DNA of 40,440 nt, from contig JAAXIC010000012.1 in assembly GCA_012270555.1 (NCBI GenBank), forward strand, positions 1 to 40,440. Direction: 5' to 3'. This stretch comes from Chloroflexota bacterium (GTDB taxonomy: Bacteria; Chloroflexota; UBA11872; VXOZ01). The translations under genes and the position numbers were made by a program. Below the pieces are notes generated by a model that saw only the letters and a program-made list of their open reading frames with translations, made no database searches and was not told where the DNA came from. Of the stretch, positions 16,831 through 26,872 are shown piece by piece (position 1 is the first letter of the stretch; every line of letters begins with the position of its first letter).

Positions 16831-16990
16831 CGTCATTCCCGCGCAGGCGGGAATCCATCTTCTCTCTTTGCCCATGAAGCAGCGACTTGCAGCTATGCTG
16901 TGAGTGTCTTGGACTCCGGCCTCCGCCGGAGTAACGGATCGTGCCCTCCTTCTCCTACCGAGCGGGGGACAAGCCCCCGCGCTACTGAAG
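16831..16990. repeat. Cluster of three palindromic repeats in the pgi-zwf spacer
   Basis: The 395-base spacer between pgi and zwf holds no gene I can support. Three hairpins stand in a row. The first (16835-16854) is ATTCCCGC-GCAG-GCGGGAAT, followed by CCATCTTCTCT; the same unit occurs inverted at 20816-20835. The second (16913-16932) is ACTCCGGC-CTCC-GCCGGAGT. The third (16962-16980) is GCGGGGG-ACAAG-CCCCCGC, followed by GCTACT, a suffix that also follows the hairpins in the rpoB-rpoC spacer. They resemble REP-type elements; none has the T-run of a terminator. Confidence 0.8.
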
Positions 16991-17135
16991 AGCTCGTTCA
17001 CCCTTGGGTTTTTGCATTTGAGATTGAAGCAAAGATGGGGCTTGCATAGTCTCACGCGATTCACTATCCTGCTGGGCTACGCGCCGTAGCTATTGCCGTG
17101 CACGTGAAGTAGGTCAATCGCGGTGACGCACGCGC

Positions 17136-17141
17136 TATAAT
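17136..17141 (+). promoter_or_regulatory. Possible -10 box for zwf
   Basis: TATAAT lies 38 bases before the preferred zwf start. No good -35 element is seen 16-18 bases upstream. The box overlaps the first in-frame ATG at 17140, which argues that translation begins further downstream. Confidence 0.3.
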
Positions 17142-17178
17142 GTTGAACAGGAGTCCCCTAGGGGCAATGAGGGACGAA

Positions 17179-18729
<1,551 letters not shown>

Positions 18730-18866
18730 CGAGAACGCACCGGTACTAGATTTCGGTCTAGGACAACCCTTCGTTTGGATTCTGCTACACTGAAATCACT
18801 CGCCACGACGGCTTTGCCATTGACCCTTCCAGCCCATGAAATAGACTGCGGAGCATATTGCTTATC

Positions 18867-20621
18867 ATGAGACGTTCAGTGCTTTTGTGTGAAACATTAC
18901 GCGATGATCCCGCGGAAGCGGACGTGCCCAACCACAAGCTGTTGGTGCGCGGGTGCTTCATCCGGCAGCTTGCCTCCGGCATCTACAGCCTGCTGCCCCT
19001 CGGCACCCGGGTTGCCGCCAAGATCGAGCAGGTGCTGCGTGAGGAGATGGTTGCGATTGGCGGCCAGGAACTCATTATGCCAGTCGTGCAGCCTGCCGAG
19101 ATTTGGCAGCAATCGGGTCGCTGGTACGACATTGGCGATGACTTGTTGCGGCTCAGGGATCGCGCCGAGCACGACCTGGTGCTGGCGATGACCCACGAGG
19201 AGGTTATTACGAGTCTCATCAGCTATAACGTCCACTCGTATCGCCAGTTGCCGGTGATGCTCTATCAGATCCAGACGAAGTTTCGCGACGAGCCGCGGCC
19301 CCGCGCCGGCGCCATTCGTTTGCGCGAGTTCACGATGAAGGATGCGTACAGCGCGCACGTCACACAGGAGGACTTGGACCGCTATTACCCTGACGTGTAC
19401 CAGGCGTACTTCAACATCTTCCGCCGCTGCGGGTTGGACGTGATGTCAGTGGATTCCGACGTGGGTATGATGGGCGGCACCATGGCCCACGAGTTCATGT
19501 CGTTGACGCCGGTGGGCGAGGATACGCTGGTGCTCTGTGACGCCTGCGGGCTCAGCGCCAACCGCCAAATTGCCACTTTCCGCAAGGACGTCGTCGACGG
19601 CGGCGAGCCGCAACCGCTTGAGGAAGTGGCAACGCCTGACACGAAGACGATAGCCGATCTCGCCATTCTGTTGGACATTCCTGAGACGAGCACCGCGAAA
19701 GCCACGTTTTTCATGGGAGACAGCGGCCTGATCTTCGCGGTGGTACGCGGGGACATGGAGGTAAACGAGACCAAATTAGTGAATGTCACCAAGACCACTG
19801 CGCTGCGGCCCGCAACCGAGGGAGAACTGAGGGAACATGGGATCGTGGGTGGCTATGCCTCGCCGATTGGCGTGAGCGGTGTGCAGATCGTCGTCGATGA
19901 CTTGGTGACGGAGTCCGCAAACCTGGTGGCAGGCGCCAACAAAGAAGGCTACCACCTGTACAACGTGAATTACGGACGCGACTATGAGGCCGACATAGTA
20001 GCGGACATTGCCAGCGCATTTGAGGGCGCGCCGTGTCCGCAATGCGGTGGAGCGGTACGTCTGGAGCGCGCTATCGAGGTGGGGAATATCTTCAAACTAG
20101 GCACGAAGTATGCGGCGGCGCTGAAGGCCCAATACCGCGATGAGGCCGGTGAACTGCACCCCATGGTGATGGGCTGCTACGGCATTGGGGTGGAACGACT
20201 GATGGCGGCGATTGTGGAAGCCTCCCACGACGAGAACGGCATTATCTGGCCGATTTCCATGGCGCCGTACCACGTGTACCTGGTCGTTCTGAACCAGAAC
20301 GACGAGACGGTCATGCAGGCGGCGGAGCGGCTCTATGCCGATCTCGGTGCGGCCGGCATTGCGGTACTCTTCGACGACCGCAATGAGAGCCCCGGCGTGA
20401 AGTTCACCGACGCCGACCTCCTCGGCATGCCGCTGCGCATTACCGTCAGCCGCCGTACGCTGAAGAATGAGTCAATGGAGTTAAAACTCCGCACGGACAA
20501 GGACTTTTCACTGGTGCCGCTGGCAGAGGCGGTTACGCAGGCGCAGGCGCAAATCGCGACTTTGCAGGAAGCCATCGATGCAAGGGTGGTGGAAGAGACA
20601 TTTGTGGGTGACGAGGTGTAG
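18867..20621 (+). CDS. proS: Prolyl-tRNA synthetase, bacterial type with editing insertion
   Basis: The predicted protein has 584 residues and charges tRNA-Pro. It shows class II features: RQLASGIYSLLPLGTRV near residue 35, LAMTHEEVITSLI, the motif 2 region QTKFRDEPRPRAGAIRLREFTMKDAYS, split near 138-165, and motif 3 MGCYGIGVERLMAAI near 435. An editing (INS/YbaK-like) domain fills roughly residues 230-380. The anticodon-binding domain closes the protein. The family normally starts M-R-x-S, so ATG at 18867 is preferred; TTG at 18858, with GGAG four bases upstream, would add three residues. No T-box-like leader was recognised in the short upstream spacer. Confidence 0.96.
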   Translation: MRRSVLLCETLRDDPAEADVPNHKLLVRGCFIRQLASGIYSLLPLGTRVAAKIEQVLREEMVAIGGQELIMPVVQPAEIWQQSGRWYDIGDDLLRLRDRAEHDLVLAMTHEEVITSLISYNVHSYRQLPVMLYQIQTKFRDEPRPRAGAIRLREFTMKDAYSAHVTQEDLDRYYPDVYQAYFNIFRRCGLDVMSVDSDVGMMGGTMAHEFMSLTPVGEDTLVLCDACGLSANRQIATFRKDVVDGGEPQPLEEVATPDTKTIADLAILLDIPETSTAKATFFMGDSGLIFAVVRGDMEVNETKLVNVTKTTALRPATEGELREHGIVGGYASPIGVSGVQIVVDDLVTESANLVAGANKEGYHLYNVNYGRDYEADIVADIASAFEGAPCPQCGGAVRLERAIEVGNIFKLGTKYAAALKAQYRDEAGELHPMVMGCYGIGVERLMAAIVEASHDENGIIWPISMAPYHVYLVVLNQNDETVMQAAERLYADLGAAGIAVLFDDRNESPGVKFTDADLLGMPLRITVSRRTLKNESMELKLRTDKDFSLVPLAEAVTQAQAQIATLQEAIDARVVEETFVGDEV

Positions 20622-20730
20622 ATACCTTCTTGCGGAATGATGATAGGCGCTGGCGCATCGGTGCATGAGTGGGGTCTTGAGTGTGCTGTAGGTGAAACTG
20701 GGCACTCGGCTCGAAATCGGCACACGTAGG

Positions 20731-20748
20731 GGCACGACATGTCGTGCC
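20731..20748. repeat. Perfect 18-base palindrome in the proS-nmrA spacer
   Basis: GGCACGACATGTCGTGCC is a perfect palindrome preceded by CACGTAGG. It is one of three hairpin elements in the 362-base spacer between proS and the NmrA-like gene; I see no gene in that spacer. Confidence 0.8.
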
Positions 20749-20815
20749 TGAAACCGCTAGCGGAGTGACTCTTCCTCTTACTTCGGACCGCTCTTGTGGG
20801 TCTCAGAGAAGATGG

Positions 20816-20835
20816 ATTCCCGCGTGCGCGGGAAT
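20816..20835. repeat. REP-like palindrome, inverted copy of the one at 16835
   Basis: ATTCCCGCG-TG-CGCGGGAAT is flanked on the left by AGAGAAGATGG and on the right by GACGG. Read on the other strand this matches the element at 16831-16865 over about 35 bases, with changes only in the loop. It is therefore a dispersed repeat and not a gene-specific terminator. Confidence 0.8.
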
Positions 20836-20905
20836 GACGGACGAGATGGCAGACATCTCAGTCCAGAATTGAGGCCGACTCTTGGAGGACCGCATAACGC
20901 AGACT

Positions 20906-20948
20906 CTTCACCGTTCGCACTGAGCCTGTCGAAGTGTGAACGGTGAAG
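20906..20948. repeat. Long hairpin between converging proS and NmrA-like genes
   Basis: A 15-base arm, CTTCACCGTTCGCAC, pairs with GTGTGAACGGTGAAG with a single G-T pair. The 13-base loop holds TGAGCCTGTCGAA, close to the CTTCGACAAGCTCAG element upstream of pdhA. The hairpin stands between converging genes and might end both transcripts, but there is no T-run. Confidence 0.65.
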
Positions 20949-20983
20949 CACACTTCATGCAGCGCAATTTGGTGCATTCAAAA

Positions 20984-21883
20984 TCAAGTGAATGAGCGCG
21001 GAGAGTGCACCTCTAGCTCAATGCGCAGATCCAGGGTCCAGCGCGCTTCGCTGAGGTACGTGGCGAAGTCCATTGGCTGGAAGCCAAGCGTCTCCTTCAT
21101 TCCGTCGATGCTTGCCGCAAAGCCTTCCTTCCACAGCCAGTCGTAGTAGGCTGCGTAGTCGGCGCCCATGCTTTCGGCCACCCACTCGGGCGGCAGCGGG
21201 TAGAAATCCACCGTACGACCAATTGCGGTACCAACGGCGGCGGCTATTTCTTCCCAGGTGAGCGCGTCTCCGGCCAGGTCGAGGGTCTTGCCCGCCCACG
21301 CTTCTGGTGCGGCCAGGACTCTGGCGGCAGCGCGGCCGATGTCGTCCACGGCGACGAGTTGGGTGGCTACGTGGGGCGGCATGGGGGCGTGGAGCCGTCC
21401 CGCCAGCAGGTTGCCCGCCAGCGCCTCCGCGCCAAAGTTGTCCATGAAGAACACCGGCCGCAGCACTGTCCAAGCGAGCCCGCTGGCCTGCAGGTACTCC
21501 TCTGCACGGTGCTTTTGCGCGTAATGCGGCACGTTTGCCAGGTCTGCCGCGCGTTGCACCGAGGAGTACACGACGTGCTGCACATCGGCACTCTGAGCGG
21601 CGTCGATGCAGGTTGTGAGCTGCTGCCACTCTGCCTTCGGCCCGTTGGTGTAGGGTGTGCCCATGAGAAAGGCAAATTCCACACCCTGAAACGCGCGTTT
21701 CATGGCATCCGGGTCCGTCATGTCACCCACGATCACCCGCGCACCGGCGTCAACAAGCGATTCGGCGCGGGCAAAGTCACGCGTGAGCGCACGTACGGTC
21801 TGACCCGCTTGCAAAAGGGCGCGCGCCACGGCGCCGCCTTGTTGGCCGGTGGCGCCGGTGACGAGTGTCACACCGTTCGACAT
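20984..21883 (-). CDS. NmrA-like NAD(P)-binding oxidoreductase
   Basis: The 299-residue protein is an atypical short-chain-dehydrogenase family member. It starts with the Rossmann motif TLVTGATGQQGGAVARALL, then VRALTRDFARA and VIVGDMTDPDAMKRAFQGVE. HYAQKHRAEEYLQASGLAWTVLRP, split near residues 120-145, carries the usual region after strand 5; the classical Tyr-x-x-x-Lys dyad appears as YAQKH and not in the standard form, as in regulatory NmrA/HSCARG relatives. Function could be redox sensing or quinone reduction; neither can be decided. AAGGA lies about eight bases before the ATG. The last ten residues (VHSPRSFT end) look unconserved and border the repeat-filled spacer. Confidence 0.85.
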   Translation of the reverse strand: MSNGVTLVTGATGQQGGAVARALLQAGQTVRALTRDFARAESLVDAGARVIVGDMTDPDAMKRAFQGVEFAFLMGTPYTNGPKAEWQQLTTCIDAAQSADVQHVVYSSVQRAADLANVPHYAQKHRAEEYLQASGLAWTVLRPVFFMDNFGAEALAGNLLAGRLHAPMPPHVATQLVAVDDIGRAAARVLAAPEAWAGKTLDLAGDALTWEEIAAAVGTAIGRTVDFYPLPPEWVAESMGADYAAYYDWLWKEGFAASIDGMKETLGFQPMDFATYLSEARWTLDLRIELEVHSPRSFT

Positions 21884-22034
21884 CTGCCGGAATCCTTCGC
21901 TAATCTCATCGGTTAGAGTGCTATCTGCGCAAGCAGCAGACGTATTACCGAACGGCCCTGGGGAGGCGTGCCGGATATACTACAGATAGTGACGACTTCC
22001 AGTCGCCTCTCAGAGGCCAAAACAAGAGTGAATT

Positions 22035-22925
22035 CTACGGGGTCGGAACGGGGACTCCCGTCGTATTGAGACGAATGCGGTAGAGGCTCGTGCGGGCAGT
22101 GACGAAGAGTGTGCTCCAGTCTTCCCCGCCCCACGCCACGTTTGCGGGCTGTTCGTCGCCGACAATCCTCCCGAGGACGTGTCCGGCCGGATTCATCACC
22201 CAAACGGCCCCCGGGCCAGTGCAATAGATGTTGCCGTTAACATCCACCTTCATGCCGTCCGGACTGCCGTCATCGCTTGAGTTCATGTCTGTCCAAAGGC
22301 GGTAATTGTCCAGTGTGTCGTCGTCTCGCACCGCAAACGCGCGTATGTGGCGCCGCCGGCTGTCGTTGACGTAGAGCGTCCGCTCATCGGGCGCAAAGGC
22401 GAGCCCGTTCGGGCGGTCAAAGTCATCAATCAAGAGATGTAAGATGCCGTCGGACGTAATCATGTAGACTCCGCGGAAGTCTAGATCCGGTTCCTGCCCT
22501 AAGTCTTCGACGCCGTACGGCGGATCGGTGAAATAGATTGTACCGTCGCTGCGCACCACCACGTCGTTTGGGCTGTTGAGTTTCTTGCCCTGGTAGGAAT
22601 CCGCCAGAGTGACGTAGGTTCCGTCGGTCTCTTGGCGGCTGACGCGCCGTGCGGAATGTTCGCACGATATGAGGCGACCCTCGCAGTCGAGAGTAAGTCC
22701 ATTGGCATTGCCGGAGGGCGTGCGGTAGGTGGATACAGAAAAACCTTCAGTCGACTCTTGCCAACAGATGGTGCGGCTATTGGGAATGTCACTAAACAGC
22801 AGACTGCCGTCGCGCCAGACCGGGCCTTCGGTGAATTGAAAGCCGCCGGCTACGCGCTCGAGTTCCGCGTCGCGTGGGACCAATTCGAAGAAGGCAGGGC
22901 TGCGAACGTCTAATCTCGTTGCCAT
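22035..22925 (-). CDS. SMP-30/gluconolactonase family protein
   Basis: The 296-residue protein has the six-bladed propeller pattern of lactonases that open sugar lactones. Metal-site segments are visible: GGFQFTEGPVW with the first Glu, NSPNDVVVRSDG with the Asn and RPNGLAFAPDERTLYVNDS with the second Asn and the Asp region, followed by DGSPDGMKVDVNGNIYC. It lies 58 bases downstream of lpdA on the same strand with GGAG nine bases before its ATG, so it may be expressed with the PDH genes. A role as the lactonase acting after G6PD is possible but only inferred; sugar acids other than gluconate are equally possible. Confidence 0.88.
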   Translation of the reverse strand: MATRLDVRSPAFFELVPRDAELERVAGGFQFTEGPVWRDGSLLFSDIPNSRTICWQESTEGFSVSTYRTPSGNANGLTLDCEGRLISCEHSARRVSRQETDGTYVTLADSYQGKKLNSPNDVVVRSDGTIYFTDPPYGVEDLGQEPDLDFRGVYMITSDGILHLLIDDFDRPNGLAFAPDERTLYVNDSRRRHIRAFAVRDDDTLDNYRLWTDMNSSDDGSPDGMKVDVNGNIYCTGPGAVWVMNPAGHVLGRIVGDEQPANVAWGGEDWSTLFVTARTSLYRIRLNTTGVPVPTP

Positions 22926-22983
22926 GGTTCAATGCTCCAAGTCGATTATTCGAGCAACTTCATACAATTTTGGTTGGGAATGT

Positions 22984-24399
22984 CTAGCGGCGGCGGAACA
23001 CGTGCACTGCGCGACGGTCTACGTCCCACGAGGCTTCCATGATTGCCTCCGCGAGGGTGGGGTGGGGATGGACGTTGAGGCCGACTTCCAGGGGTGTTGC
23101 CTCCAGCAGTTGCGCCAGACCCATCTCAGCGACGATGTCCGTGGCGTTGGGGCCGATGACGTGCGTGCCCAGAATCTCATCGGTTTTAGCGTCACAGACT
23201 ATCTTGACAAAACCTTCGGTCTGCCCCTTGATGAGCGCCTTGCCGAGCGCGGCAAAGGGAAAGCGGCCTACTTTCACGTCCTTTCCCTGCGCGACAGCTT
23301 CCTCTTCCAGCAGACCGACGCTGGCGATCTCCGGACGGCAGTACGTGGCGCGAGGCACCCGCATGGGATCCAGCGGATGGGTCTCCTCACCGGCGAGATG
23401 TTCTATGACCACGTGTCCTTCAGCGGTGGCTTTGTGAGCAAGCAAAAAGCCACCCGCGACGTCGCCGATAGCGTAGACGTGAGGCACGTTCGTGCGGCCA
23501 TACCCATCAACCGGAATAACACCTTTCTCTGTCTTTACTCCAACTGATTCCAGGCCGAGGTCTTCCACGTTGCCGGTGCGGCCAACGGCCACCAGCAGCA
23601 TATTTGCTTGCAGGGATTCCCGTTCGTCATCCACCTCGATCTCTATGGCGATCGCATTCTCTTCGGTTTTTAGGCTTTCCACCAGCAGTCGGGCACCCGT
23701 TTTCACTGTTATGCCGCGCCTGGTGAAAGAGCGACCCAGCTCTTTGCCGATGTCCTTGTCTTCCAACGGCACCAGCGTCGGCATGATCTCGACCACCGTC
23801 ACTGCCACGCCAAAGTCGTGGAAGAGACTCGCCCATTCCACTCCCACTGCTCCCGCTCCCAGGATGACGATTGACTCCGGGAGTGCCGTCAGTTCGAGCG
23901 CGTGGTCGCTGCTGATCACGGTTGTGCCGTTGAGCTCCAGTCCGGGCAGGCTGCGCGGTCGCGACCCGGTCGCGATGACGATGTCTTTAGCGCGGAGGTC
24001 ATGGCCGCCGTCGCTCCCTTCCACGTACACTGATTGAGACGACGTGAGGGTTCCATTCCCAAAGAAGACGTCCACTTTGTTTCTTTTGAGCAGGCCTTGC
24101 ACGCCTTTGTGGAGTTGCGCTACCACCTGGGATTTACGGTCGAGCACTTTCCCGTAGTCAAAGGTGACGTCCGGCGCGACGACGCCAAACGCTGCGCTCT
24201 CATCGCGGGCATGGTGCAGGTGCTCGGCAGATTCGAGCAGGGCTTTGGTAGGAATGCAGCCTTTGTGGAGACAAATGCCGCCGAGTTTCTCTTTCTCCAC
24301 CACTGCCACCCTGAGCCCAAGTTGCGTGCCGCGAATGGCGGCAGGGTAGCCCCCGGGCCCACCGCCAATGATCACAACGTCATATGAATTCTCTGCCAT
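22984..24399 (-). CDS. lpdA: Dihydrolipoyl dehydrogenase (E3)
   Basis: The 471-residue flavoprotein reoxidises the lipoyl groups of the PDH E2 and passes electrons to NAD. It has FAD-binding DVVIIGGGPGGYPAAIRG, the redox disulfide Cys43-Cys48 in GGICLHKGCIPTK, the NAD-binding VILGAGAVGVEWASLF, the second flavin segment VPHVYAIGDVAGG, and the catalytic His in LNVHPHPTLAEAIMEA at the dimer interface. Two ATGs, 24408 and 24399, are in frame. The AAGGA sequence is too close to the first and suits the second. It follows the E2 gene on the same strand after 177 bases holding a hairpin. Confidence 0.96.
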   Translation of the reverse strand: MAENSYDVVIIGGGPGGYPAAIRGTQLGLRVAVVEKEKLGGICLHKGCIPTKALLESAEHLHHARDESAAFGVVAPDVTFDYGKVLDRKSQVVAQLHKGVQGLLKRNKVDVFFGNGTLTSSQSVYVEGSDGGHDLRAKDIVIATGSRPRSLPGLELNGTTVISSDHALELTALPESIVILGAGAVGVEWASLFHDFGVAVTVVEIMPTLVPLEDKDIGKELGRSFTRRGITVKTGARLLVESLKTEENAIAIEIEVDDERESLQANMLLVAVGRTGNVEDLGLESVGVKTEKGVIPVDGYGRTNVPHVYAIGDVAGGFLLAHKATAEGHVVIEHLAGEETHPLDPMRVPRATYCRPEIASVGLLEEEAVAQGKDVKVGRFPFAALGKALIKGQTEGFVKIVCDAKTDEILGTHVIGPNATDIVAEMGLAQLLEATPLEVGLNVHPHPTLAEAIMEASWDVDRRAVHVFRRR

Positions 24400-24519
24400 A
24401 GCGCTCATTTCCTTATAGGTGTGCCGATCTGTCAGTGGTACTTATTCCAAGATATTTGTCTGGTCTCATGCAATGCACACTACCTTCATCTTGCCGAATG
24501 CACTGTAGAGGAATCAAAT

Positions 24520-24542
24520 AGGGCGAACACGGCGTTCGCCCT
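24520..24542 (-). terminator. Hairpin between pdhC and lpdA
   Basis: AGGGCGAAC and GTTCGCCCT form a perfect nine-base stem around a five-base loop, followed on the minus strand by ATTTGATT. It lies 34 bases past the E2 stop and could end or attenuate the transcript before lpdA. It may instead be a dispersed palindromic repeat. The rest of the spacer shows no gene. Confidence 0.5.
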
Positions 24543-24576
24543 TCGTAACAGCATGTCCTGCAAAGATACGTGCCCG

Positions 24577-25809
24577 TTAGATCAGCAGGTTGTAGGGATT
24601 CTCCAGGAGATCCTTCAGGTCGCGCAGAAACTCGGCAGCGGGCGCGCCGTAGAGAATGCGGTGATCGGCGGAGATGCTGAGGTACATGATGTCGCGCACC
24701 ACGATTTCGCCGTCGCGCACCACGGGGCGCGGCTCGATGCCGCCGACGGCAATGATGGCGGATTGGGGCGGATTCACGATGGCGTAGAAGTCACGCACGC
24801 CGAACATTCCCAGATTCGAGACGGTGAACGTGCCGCCTTCTAAATCGCCGGGCCGATTCTTGCCTTCTCGGGTGCGCTCGACGAGCACTTTCGCTTCCAC
24901 GGCAAGTTGACGGAGCGGTTTGGTGTCGCAGTTCTTGAGCACGGGGACCAGCAGGCCGTTGGGCACGGCCACGGCAATGCCGATGTTCGCCTCTTCATGG
25001 TAGACGAAACCGCCGTCCTGGTAGGAACCGTTTGCATCCGGATGCCGCATGAGCGCCATGGCAGTGGCTCTGATGACGAGATCGTTGAAGCTGATTCGTT
25101 CTTCTTCGCTCCACGCGGCGTTTACTTCTGCGCGCATGGCCTTGGCGGCGCTCATGTCCACTTCCAAAGTGAGGTAGAAATGCGGCACCGTGGTCTTGCT
25201 CTCGAGCATGCGCCGCACGATTGTCGCCTGCATACGCGAGAGTGATGCCACCTCTGACTCACTTGGCATTGCCGTGGGATCATCGGCCACGGCAACCTCG
25301 CGCGCTGCTTTTTCAACATCATCCTTGACGATGCGGCCGCCGGGGCCGGTGCCTTTAATGCGCGAGAGATCGAGTCCTTGTTCGTCCGCTATGCGGCGCG
25401 CGAGCGGCGACGCCTTTATGCGTTTGGTGGCCCCTTGTGTTCGTGCTGCGTCGGCAGGTTGGCCAGCGGTGGTGGTTGCGGTCGCGCCGTCGGTGACCGC
25501 GTCGCCTTGGGCGGCATCGTCTGTCGCGGGCGCGGTTGGAGCGGCTACGGCAGCCTCTGTACCGACTTCGCTCTCATCGCCAACCAGCGCAATCGGAGCT
25601 CCCAAAGCCGCCGAACCACCTTCTGCTACGAGAAGCTGAAGCAGCGTGCCCTCCTCAACCGATTCGAGGTCCATTACGGCCTTGTCGGTCTCGATCTCGG
25701 CGAGCAATTCACCCTTCTTTACGCTGTCACCTACCTGCTTGTACCACTGGAGGACTCTCCCTTCCTCCATGGTGTCGCTGAGCCGGGGCATGGGGACTTC
25801 GCGTGCCAT
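24577..25809 (-). CDS. pdhC: Pyruvate dehydrogenase E2, dihydrolipoamide acetyltransferase
   Basis: The 410-residue protein is the core of the PDH complex. One lipoyl domain (residues 1-78) carries the lipoylated Lys43 in EIETDKAVMD. An Ala/Thr-rich linker follows, then the E1/E3-binding domain (KASPLARRIADEQGLDLSRIKGTGPGGRI, split near 132-160). The catalytic domain begins near residue 190 with LSRMQATIVRRMLES. The active-site motif near the C-terminus reads SADHRILYGA: His383 is present, but the Asp of the usual DHRxxDG is Tyr387. AGGAG lies about nine bases before the ATG. It is 27 bases downstream of pdhB. A branched-chain or 2-oxoglutarate specificity cannot be fully excluded, but the E1 sequences favour pyruvate. 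Confidence 0.93.
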   Translation of the reverse strand: MAREVPMPRLSDTMEEGRVLQWYKQVGDSVKKGELLAEIETDKAVMDLESVEEGTLLQLLVAEGGSAALGAPIALVGDESEVGTEAAVAAPTAPATDDAAQGDAVTDGATATTTAGQPADAARTQGATKRIKASPLARRIADEQGLDLSRIKGTGPGGRIVKDDVEKAAREVAVADDPTAMPSESEVASLSRMQATIVRRMLESKTTVPHFYLTLEVDMSAAKAMRAEVNAAWSEEERISFNDLVIRATAMALMRHPDANGSYQDGGFVYHEEANIGIAVAVPNGLLVPVLKNCDTKPLRQLAVEAKVLVERTREGKNRPGDLEGGTFTVSNLGMFGVRDFYAIVNPPQSAIIAVGGIEPRPVVRDGEIVVRDIMYLSISADHRILYGAPAAEFLRDLKDLLENPYNLLI

Positions 25810-25836
25810 ACGTACGTAGCTCCTCTTCCTGCCAGC

Positions 25837-26814
25837 CTAGTGGCCCAGGGTCGCCCGAACTGCGTCTGCGATCTTCTCCGGGCTGGGAATCACCGCTTGC
25901 TCCAAGGGTTTGGAGTAAGGCATCGGTACTTCCACGCCACCGACGCGTTCGATGGGGGCATCCAAGTAGTCGAATGCTTCTTCGTAGATGGTGGCGGCAA
26001 CCTCGGCGTTCACGCCAAAGGAGCGATGCTCTTCTTCCGCAATGACGCAGCGGTTCGTCTTCTGCACGGAGTGAACGAGCGTCTCCGCGTCGAGCGGACG
26101 GATGCTCCGCAAGTCGATGACCTCTACGCTGATGTCCTCTTCGCTCAGTTGCGCGGCGGCTTGCAGCGCATAGAGCACCATGCGCGAGTGGGCGATGAGG
26201 GTAACGTCGCTGCCCGCGCGCTTGATGTCCGCTTCGCCAAAAGGAACCGTATGCTCGCCTTCCGGTACCACGCCTTTGGTGTTGTAGAGAGCGAGATGCT
26301 CCAGAAACATGACCGGGTTGTCGTCGCGAATAGCGGTCTTAAGCAAACCCTTGGCGTCGGATGGCACAGACGGTGCCACTACCTTCAAGCCGGGAATGTA
26401 GGCGAACCACACGTCGAGACAATGCGAGTGCTGCGCGGTAAGCTGCTGACCGCCGCCGCCGGGAGCGCGAATGACCATGGGGCACTTGAGCCGGCCGCCG
26501 AACATGTAGCTGATCTTGGCGGCATGGTTCGCGATTTGGTCCATGGCTACCATGCCGAAATTGACGGTCATGAGTTCGACGACGGGCCGTAGACCCGTCA
26601 TCGCCGCGCCCGCGCCTAAGCCGACAAAGCCCTCTTCCGCAATCGGTGTGTCGATGACGCGCTTTTCGCCAAACCTATCCAGCAAGCCCTCGGTGACTTT
26701 GTACGCGCCCTGAAAGACGCCGACCTCTTCGCCCATGACGAAGACGTCCGGGTCTTGGTCCATTTCCTCGATGAGGGCGTCGCGCAGGGCTTCACGGTAG
26801 GTGATTTCCGCCAT
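25837..26814 (-). CDS. pdhB: Pyruvate dehydrogenase E1 component, beta subunit
   Basis: The 325-residue protein pairs with E1 alpha to decarboxylate pyruvate with thiamine diphosphate. Family segments are ITYREALRDALIEEMDQDP, VFVMGEEVGVFQGAYKVTEGL with the cofactor-contacting Glu, VIDTPIAEEGFVGLGAGAAM, and RAPGGGGQQLTAQHSH in the active-site region. The C-terminal transketolase-like domain holds VEVIDLRSIRPLDAETLVHSV. The length is usual. Its start is 58 bases downstream of the small coiled-coil gene; GGAG lies about 11 bases before the ATG. Confidence 0.95.
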   Translation of the reverse strand: MAEITYREALRDALIEEMDQDPDVFVMGEEVGVFQGAYKVTEGLLDRFGEKRVIDTPIAEEGFVGLGAGAAMTGLRPVVELMTVNFGMVAMDQIANHAAKISYMFGGRLKCPMVIRAPGGGGQQLTAQHSHCLDVWFAYIPGLKVVAPSVPSDAKGLLKTAIRDDNPVMFLEHLALYNTKGVVPEGEHTVPFGEADIKRAGSDVTLIAHSRMVLYALQAAAQLSEEDISVEVIDLRSIRPLDAETLVHSVQKTNRCVIAEEEHRSFGVNAEVAATIYEEAFDYLDAPIERVGGVEVPMPYSKPLEQAVIPSPEKIADAVRATLGH

Positions 26815-26872
26815 TGATCTTGTGCTCCGTGTAGTAAGTCGTACCAGCTACCACTCGTAACCAGTTGATGGC

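Noticed and set aside
16784-17178. Short open frames in the pgi-zwf spacer as small genes
   Set aside because: They are made of the palindromic repeats and have no ribosome binding site or family features.
18730-18866. T-box leader before proS
   Set aside because: No T-box consensus or terminator/antiterminator pair was seen; only a weak five-base hairpin.
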